The notes under the pieces were generated by a model that was not told the DNA's origin, did not search any database, and was given only the letters and a program-made list of their open reading frames with translations. A DNA stretch of 23,081 nucleotides from contig JADIIU010000174.1 of the NCBI GenBank assembly GCA_027603945.1, positions 1 to 23,081 of the forward strand, read 5' to 3'. Position 1 is the first letter of the stretch. Every line of letters begins with the position of its first letter. Shown piece after piece: positions 18,866 to 23,081 of this stretch. The position numbers were made by a program, and so were the translations under genes. This stretch comes from Terramyces sp. JEL0728. Taxonomy: Eukaryota; Chytridiomycota; Chytridiomycetes; Rhizophydiales; Terramycetaceae.

Positions 18866-19816
18866 AAACTGGCTTGTATAAAACGGTGGTGATAAACTTG
18901 TTAGGAAGCAGTTACCTTTTTTCTGTATCTGCTGGTACTAGAAATAGCCATAACTCCATCGCGAATAGAACAGGCATACAGATGATTTAAAGATACATGG
19001 CTAGGTACAGGTAGAATATACGGGTCATCTTGCGTAATTGATTTGGAGTTTAACAACACTTTTTGTAACTGCGCAGGTAAAGATGGCGGCTGTTTATCAC
19101 TTCGCATCAGCGGGAAATTGCACAGATACGATTCCACAGGACTATCAGGAATTTCTATTGTAAGAAAAAAGTACCTTTTTCCATTCCAAAATCATCAGCA
19201 ATATCCTGCAATCCATCTTTTACCGATCGTCCTTCTTCGTCCTCTACACTGATATAATTAACCAAATTCCCATCTTGGTCTTCTTCAACTGGTAAATCCT
19301 CGCTACATTTCCATTCGTCGTCGACAATAAACTTTAAAGAATGCTTGCCTGGTGGCATATCGACAATAGTAGTGAAATCTTCGGTTGATTTTGATAATCT
19401 GATTTTTCGTTTCCAATTATTGAATGATCCAGTTAAATGAACTACCTGGCCTGATGTTAATAGCAAATACCAGTGTGCGACCATACAACCATTACAGGTA
19501 TATTCTTTTTCACAGTTCCCATAGGTTGCAATGGAGCCAGACCTAGCGAACCAAACTGATGAATAATCTTTGAGCTGTTTCTGTACGGTTTCTCCTTGGC
19601 TGGTTGAACAAAATTATCATTTCTTGTTATTCTTGGGGGAGATGGTGGAATATCGAGTTTCTTTTCAGTATAAGAACCTATGGAGCCAGCTATTTGCAGG
19701 GGCGAGCCTGCAACTGGCGATTCTGAAATTATAGTTTTGTTTTCCCTTGATGGTATTTGGACTGGGATTGATTTTGTTGACGAGGGAGGAGTGAGTTGTG
19801 ATTCTGCATTTCCCAT
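18864..19816 (-). CDS. AMPK/SNF1 kinase beta subunit (Gal83/Sip2-like)
   Basis: Minus-strand exons 19816-19471, 19450-19175, 19154-18916, 18896-18864; introns of 20, 20 and 19 nt; 297 aa. N-terminus MGNAESQL fits N-myristoylation. Residues 105-190 form the CBM48 glycogen-binding module: VMVVWSHTGQVVHLTGSFNN plus W, then MPPGKHSLKFIVDDEWKCSE. The C-terminal interaction domain that binds the kinase and gamma subunits is complete: EIPDSPVESYLCNFPLM, PSHVSLNHLYACSIRDGVMA, and the terminal beta strand RYRKKFITTVLYKPV. That final strand is recovered only by a last intron (18897-18915) leading to a 33-nt exon; the unspliced frame ends as KKVTAS and loses the conserved tail. The subunit anchors and targets the energy-sensing kinase. 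The stop overlaps AATAAA. Confidence 0.95.
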
Positions 19817-20065
19817 TTTACGCCAAAAATTTGAGCCTACTTTTATGCAGTTGTTTGGTAAGATGCGAATGATCTATCCCCGGCTTTAGTAGTGCTGTTC
19901 TATATAGAATAATAATCAACTTGGCCGAGTAGTTGTCGAGCTATTCTGGCCAGAGACATCCTTTGCTCATCGGATAACAAGGATAGCAAGGCGAGATTGT
20001 ATTTGAAACTATAAATGTGGAATTCCAGATTTTTGATTTGGCGGCCTGTATTTCAATTTGTCTTG

Positions 20066-20071
20066 TATAAA
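20066..20071 (+). promoter_or_regulatory. TATA-like box before the second 7TM gene
   Basis: TATAAA ends 15 nt before the ATG at 20087. Good sequence but unusually close to the start codon; may be chance. Confidence 0.25.
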
Positions 20072-20086
20072 CGTCATACTCAGTAG

Positions 20087-20887
20087 ATGTTCAATCGCGG
20101 CCATTTTGCCTTGTTCTCTAGTGGGTTTGCACTATGCATAATAATCAAGCAATTTGCGATAATATTATCAATACCATCTCGTAGGAAATTTGGATTTCTG
20201 TTACTTTTATGGGCCGTGTATATCATAATCCAGCTGATTAATCAATGGAGTCTATTGGAACAGCGACAAGTGCCAGGAATAGCATGGGCCATGTACTGTT
20301 CTACTATTTTGTACAGTGCATGTTGCACTTGGCTGTTGCATATTTCAATGCAGAGGTAACGATAATTAACAAGATATTTAGCAATCAACCATACAACTCA
20401 ATTCAAAGATATAATTAGAAAAGCAACATTCGGCGTAATGGTTATTGTATTTATCCTCAGATTCGCGCGGACAGTTTTAGTGATTCAACAAAATGCTGGG
20501 ACTGCGTTCTTTCCCGGTGCTTCGACCTTGCAAGTAATTACTCTAATACCAATATTTCTAATACGGATGCTGTATGATATCGCAGCAGCAATTAAGCTCT
20601 TTGAGCAATTCGGCGATTCAGCACCAAAAAAACAAACTTATTTTTATCAAATTGGATATTCACTTTGTTTGGAGATCCTATTGACTTTGTTCTCTATTGT
20701 TGTTGCACTACTGGAAGCGATAAGTTATACTGGGGATGATGTTGCCTTTATTGATTGGATTATGATCTCTTGGGCAATAGGAGAGCTGCTGGAGCAATCC
20801 CAAGCATTGAATACATTATTCAACGACACTCAGTATTTCGTACCGCTGGATACAAGCAAATCTATGGTTATAATCACTTTGGATTAA
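20087..20887 (+). CDS. Seven-transmembrane protein, receptor-like (7TM-B)
   Basis: Exons 20087-20355 and 20374-20887 with an 18-nt phase-2 intron; 260 aa. Helices: FALFSSGFALCIIIKQFAII, FGFLLLLWAVYIIIQLI, IAWAMYCSTILYSACCTWLL, VMVIVFILRFARTVLVI, VITLIPIFLIRMLYDIAAAI, LCLEILLTLFSIVVALLEAI and FIDWIMISWAIGELLE, followed by a short tail. After helix 3 comes HISMQRYLAI, placed like the DRY region of GPCRs, though this may be coincidence. The plan (short N-terminus, seven helices, short loops) parallels the gene at 7249-8214, suggesting a family of receptor-like proteins. No known fungal GPCR class is recognised. A further 17-nt intron near the end would extend the protein, but it lacks the intron pattern seen elsewhere and was not adopted. 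Confidence 0.75.
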
Positions 20888-21107
20888 CGACTGGAGAGAT
20901 GTTGGAAATACCAATCTACAATGCCAAGTGGGCAGCGACAAATTAATTCACTAATGGAATGGCAGCAGCTGTTTGAAATATATTTCAAATATTTTCGATT
21001 ATATTGCTTTTTCTTTGATGATTCCAAAAAGCATTTGCTCTTTCAGATTTGCTCGGCACCGAAATCCTTTCAGTAAACACGGATTTTCACTCGAGAAATA
21101 GAAAGAA

Positions 21108-21971
21108 ATGAAAATTTTCTTGTTTGCACCAGTGGTATTTGCTCAATGGAGCCGTATCGTGAACAACAATGTTGTCTCTGGACCGTCATCATCCACCCAA
21201 ACAGCAACTATAGAGGATTGTGCAAATGCATGTTCAAACCGACAATGTTTTGTATTTGCATTCAACGGCGGTACTTGCAACATTTACAACTCACAATCGG
21301 TTCAATTCACTGCTCAAAATGGGTGGACTACTGGATTTGGCACTACATGTCAATTGACTAATCCAACTTCTGACGACCCAAATGGAGCAATTAACTGCAA
21401 TACACCACTCAAACCAATAGCACCTCCTCAGTAATTTGATTAATAATAGATCACCGGCTAGAACTACTGTTCAAGCAGTCCCAAAGCCAACTGCTACGAT
21501 TGACATTACTACCACCACTATCCTCACTACCACTACAATCCTCACTACCACTACAATCCTCACTACCACCACTACCACTACTGAATCAACAACAACGTAA
21601 GTATGTTTAATCGCTAGGACTGTTGGAGTGACTATTGATGTAGCCTCAACCACTATCCAACCAACAACCAAAGCAACTCTAGCAAACACCTCAAACTCTT
21701 TATCAAGGCACCACTAATCACTGTAATAGTTATTGTTGCAATAGTCCTGGTACTCATTGGACTATATATCTGCTTTAAAAAACCCTCGAAACCAAAAGCA
21801 GATGTGAGCAAATTAAAAATCCTCAAAGAATCAAAAGAAGACATTAATAGAAAAAACTCTTTAGAATCAGTAATTAGCGAAATACCAAATACTCCAATTC
21901 AAGTTGCTAGTGATATGGAACCAGAAGCAAAGTATGAGAATGATGATCAACCTAGATTTAAAGTTGAATAA
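21108..21971 (+). CDS. Surface protein: signal peptide, PAN/apple-like domain, Thr-rich stalk, TM helix, cytosolic tail
   Basis: Exons 21108-21430, 21450-21596 and 21618-21971 (introns of 19 and 21 nt), with one unresolved frame problem in the last exon. The start MKIFLFAPVVFAQWS is a signal peptide. A compact cysteine domain follows (CANACSNRQCFVFAFNGGTC), resembling PAN/apple or WSC-type carbohydrate-binding modules. Next is a Thr stalk with TTTTIL repeats and more Ser/Thr sequence, then a TM helix (LITVIVIVAIVLVLIGLYIC), KK, and about 60 charged tail residues ending at 21971, where TAA lies in AATAAA. Stalk and TM frames differ by one base between about 21640 and 21712, where no canonical 18-21-nt intron exists; a 47-nt intron (21597-21643), a GC-AG intron (21682-21707) or a sequence error could explain it. 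The architecture recalls fungal cell-wall stress sensors. Confidence 0.65.
21508..21561 (+). repeat. 18-nt tandem repeat, three copies
   Basis: Units 21508-21525, 21526-21543 and 21544-21561; the last two are identical (ACTACCACTACAATCCTC), the first differs at two bases. They encode TTTTIL hexapeptides in the Thr-rich stalk, then decay into further ACC/ACT codons to about 21582. Confidence 0.85.
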
Positions 21972-21972
21972 A
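21967..21972 (+). terminator. poly(A) signal containing the surface-protein stop codon
   Basis: AATAAA includes the TAA stop (21969-21971) as its bases 3-5. It supports this frame as the true C-terminus. Confidence 0.55.
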
Positions 21973-22144
21973 AAGATTATGTTTATTTACTTTTCCACAT
22001 ATTAGTCAATAAACACAAACCATCATTACTGTGCTCAGTTAAATTTGGTAACCCCTATTTCTTTCCCTTTCACATGTGCAAATATATCAGCATTGTCGTC
22101 GCTTTTGGTAAAGAATTCAACCCGTCCCTTGTTTGTATAAAGTC

Positions 22145-23081
22145 ATGGTGAATTTTTGCAATAGTTATTGTTATAGCCAATTGGAAAGTCACGATAACTA
22201 TTCGGAACCCTGCTTCTGCACTATATTAACAGTGCCACCCTTTTTTCAAATTGCTTCCAATTCATTGGATAAATTTGTTTCAGCATTTGTGACTGTTGAT
22301 AATTTTCACCCAAAAATGCAACAAGCTAATGAAATACTACAGCCTTTAGCAAAGGATATCTCAACATACAAAATATTGAATGCCATGCTGAATGCCACAA
22401 CAGACATAAATTACGAAGGATTCACCCAAACAAGACAAGTGGTTATACAAGATATACTTGCATCCGACAGCTTAGAAGAATTGGCCAACAAATACGACAA
22501 TTTATTTCTTATGCCTATGAGAGCAAGAGGTGGAAGACCAAGCTCAAGACCCTCCAGCGCTACTCAGCGAATCCAGGAACAGGATTATACTTCGCACTCT
22601 TCGTCTTCAAAAAATGACAAGTTTAAAAGTGATGTGCGACAAAGGTATTTGATATTAATGCTAGGGATAATAACACTTGTGTATTAACTGGGGAAGAAGA
22701 CAAATTTACAGAAAGCGATACAAGATTTGAAGTAGCTCACATTATTCCTCAATCTCTGTTAAATGCAAAATCTGATAACGAAGAAAGGAAACAAGGTAAA
22801 TATGCAATTCGTTCGTTCATCCTTCGTTTGTGTCCATGGATACCCGCAGATTTCTTTGAAAATCTAGATGTTTGTGAAAATGCAATATTGTTGAACAAGG
22901 AAGCTCATCGATTCTTTGGTGCATTTGAATGGTTTATTGTTATGGAAAAAGACTCTAATAACAACACAATCTACAAAGCAATGCAGGTAGTAGAAAATGG
23001 TTTGTTGAAAAAAGCAAACATTACTGGAAGAATTGTAATTGAACATTATGCTGGAAGAGATTTAACAGTATCATCATACAA
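22145..23081 (+). CDS. HNH-nuclease-domain protein, 3' end beyond the window
   Basis: Exons 22145-22644 and 22665 to the window edge; one 20-nt phase-2 intron; 305 residues visible. The first exon encodes an N-terminal domain I do not recognise and a Ser/Arg-rich linker (RGGRPSSRPSSATQRIQEQD). The second exon opens with RDNNTCVLTGEEDKF and contains an HNH_2-type fold: first His in VAHIIP (codon 22738-22740), Asn in ENAILL (22879-22881) and second His in EAHRFFG (22906-22908), giving the H-N-H triad. HNH domains bind a divalent metal and cut nucleic acid; HNH_2 proteins are widespread but uncharacterised in fungi. Domain call is good; biological role unknown. TATAAA at 22136-22141 sits almost on the proposed ATG, so a later start is possible. 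Confidence 0.78.

Noticed and set aside
18874..18882. TATAAAA on the plus strand
   Set aside because: It lies in the last exon of the AMPK beta gene and no plus-strand gene starts nearby.
2980..20077. TGACGT elements near several start codons (about 2984, 4340, 8240, 10825, 20072)
   Set aside because: A rough base-composition estimate gives about nine chance copies in the window on both strands, so the count is not notable.
20840..20856. A 17-nt candidate intron that would extend 7TM-B to 20946
   Set aside because: It lacks YTNA at nucleotide 13-15 and is shorter than every supported intron; the unspliced frame simply ends at 20887. The alternative C-terminus does read plausibly, so this is a preference, not proof.
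21471..21689. Val-rich minus-strand frame opposite the Thr stalk
   Set aside because: The long valine run is the mirror of ACC/ACT threonine codons in the surface-protein stalk.

Overview
The window is nuclear DNA from a very compact, AT-rich fungal genome, most likely an early-diverging (zoosporic) lineage. Fungal hallmarks are a Zn2Cys6 transcription factor, a Bud4/Mid2 anillin-like PH protein, a fungal GST/C-terminal-domain protein and the SNF1/AMPK beta subunit. I cannot place it closer than that from sequence alone. There are 17 protein genes (16 complete, one cut by the right edge) in 23 kb. No rRNA, tRNA, CRISPR array or transposon was seen.

Layout from left to right: a Kef/TMCO3-type K+/H+ antiporter (+); convergent with it a small Tim8-like TIM chaperone (-); an N-acylated four-EF-hand protein (+); a GST-like protein (+); AMP deaminase (+, six exons); a 7TM protein (-); a TrmN6-like methyltransferase with a zinc-binding N-terminus (-); a Ser/Thr-Pro-rich unknown (+); ARPC3 of the Arp2/3 complex (+); a sugar/H+ symporter (+); a Bud4/anillin-like septation protein (+); a Zn2Cys6 regulator (-); an N-glycosylated single-pass membrane protein (-); the AMPK/SNF1 beta subunit (-); a second 7TM protein (+); a signal peptide/PAN-like/Thr-stalk/TM surface protein (+); and an HNH-nuclease-domain protein (+, truncated). 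The genes are ordinary housekeeping, signalling and surface genes and do not form one pathway. AMP deaminase and AMPK beta both touch AMP metabolism, but they lie 12 kb apart and the link is probably chance.

The striking feature is gene architecture. I reconstructed 28 introns by requiring continuous, family-consistent proteins. All are 18-21 nt long. All start GT (25 of 28 GTA) and end AG, and every one has a branch-like YTNA motif whose A is nucleotide 13, 14 or 15 of the intron (20 of 28 at exactly 14). Intron length therefore varies mainly between branch and AG. The rule was strong enough to find one intron (14043-14062) that frame analysis alone had left ambiguous. Two near-identical 19-nt introns in the sugar transporter flank a coding exon of only 10 nt.

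Twenty-three introns have lengths that are not multiples of three, and the five that are multiples each carry an in-frame stop, so every unspliced intron would spoil the message. At the 3' ends, the TAA stop codon is embedded in or abuts AATAAA in 8 of 16 complete genes, and AATAAA lies within 15 nt of the stop in 4 more. Intergenic gaps of 21-80 bp are common. Several proteins appear in the raw frames only as broken pieces and become whole once these tiny introns are removed.
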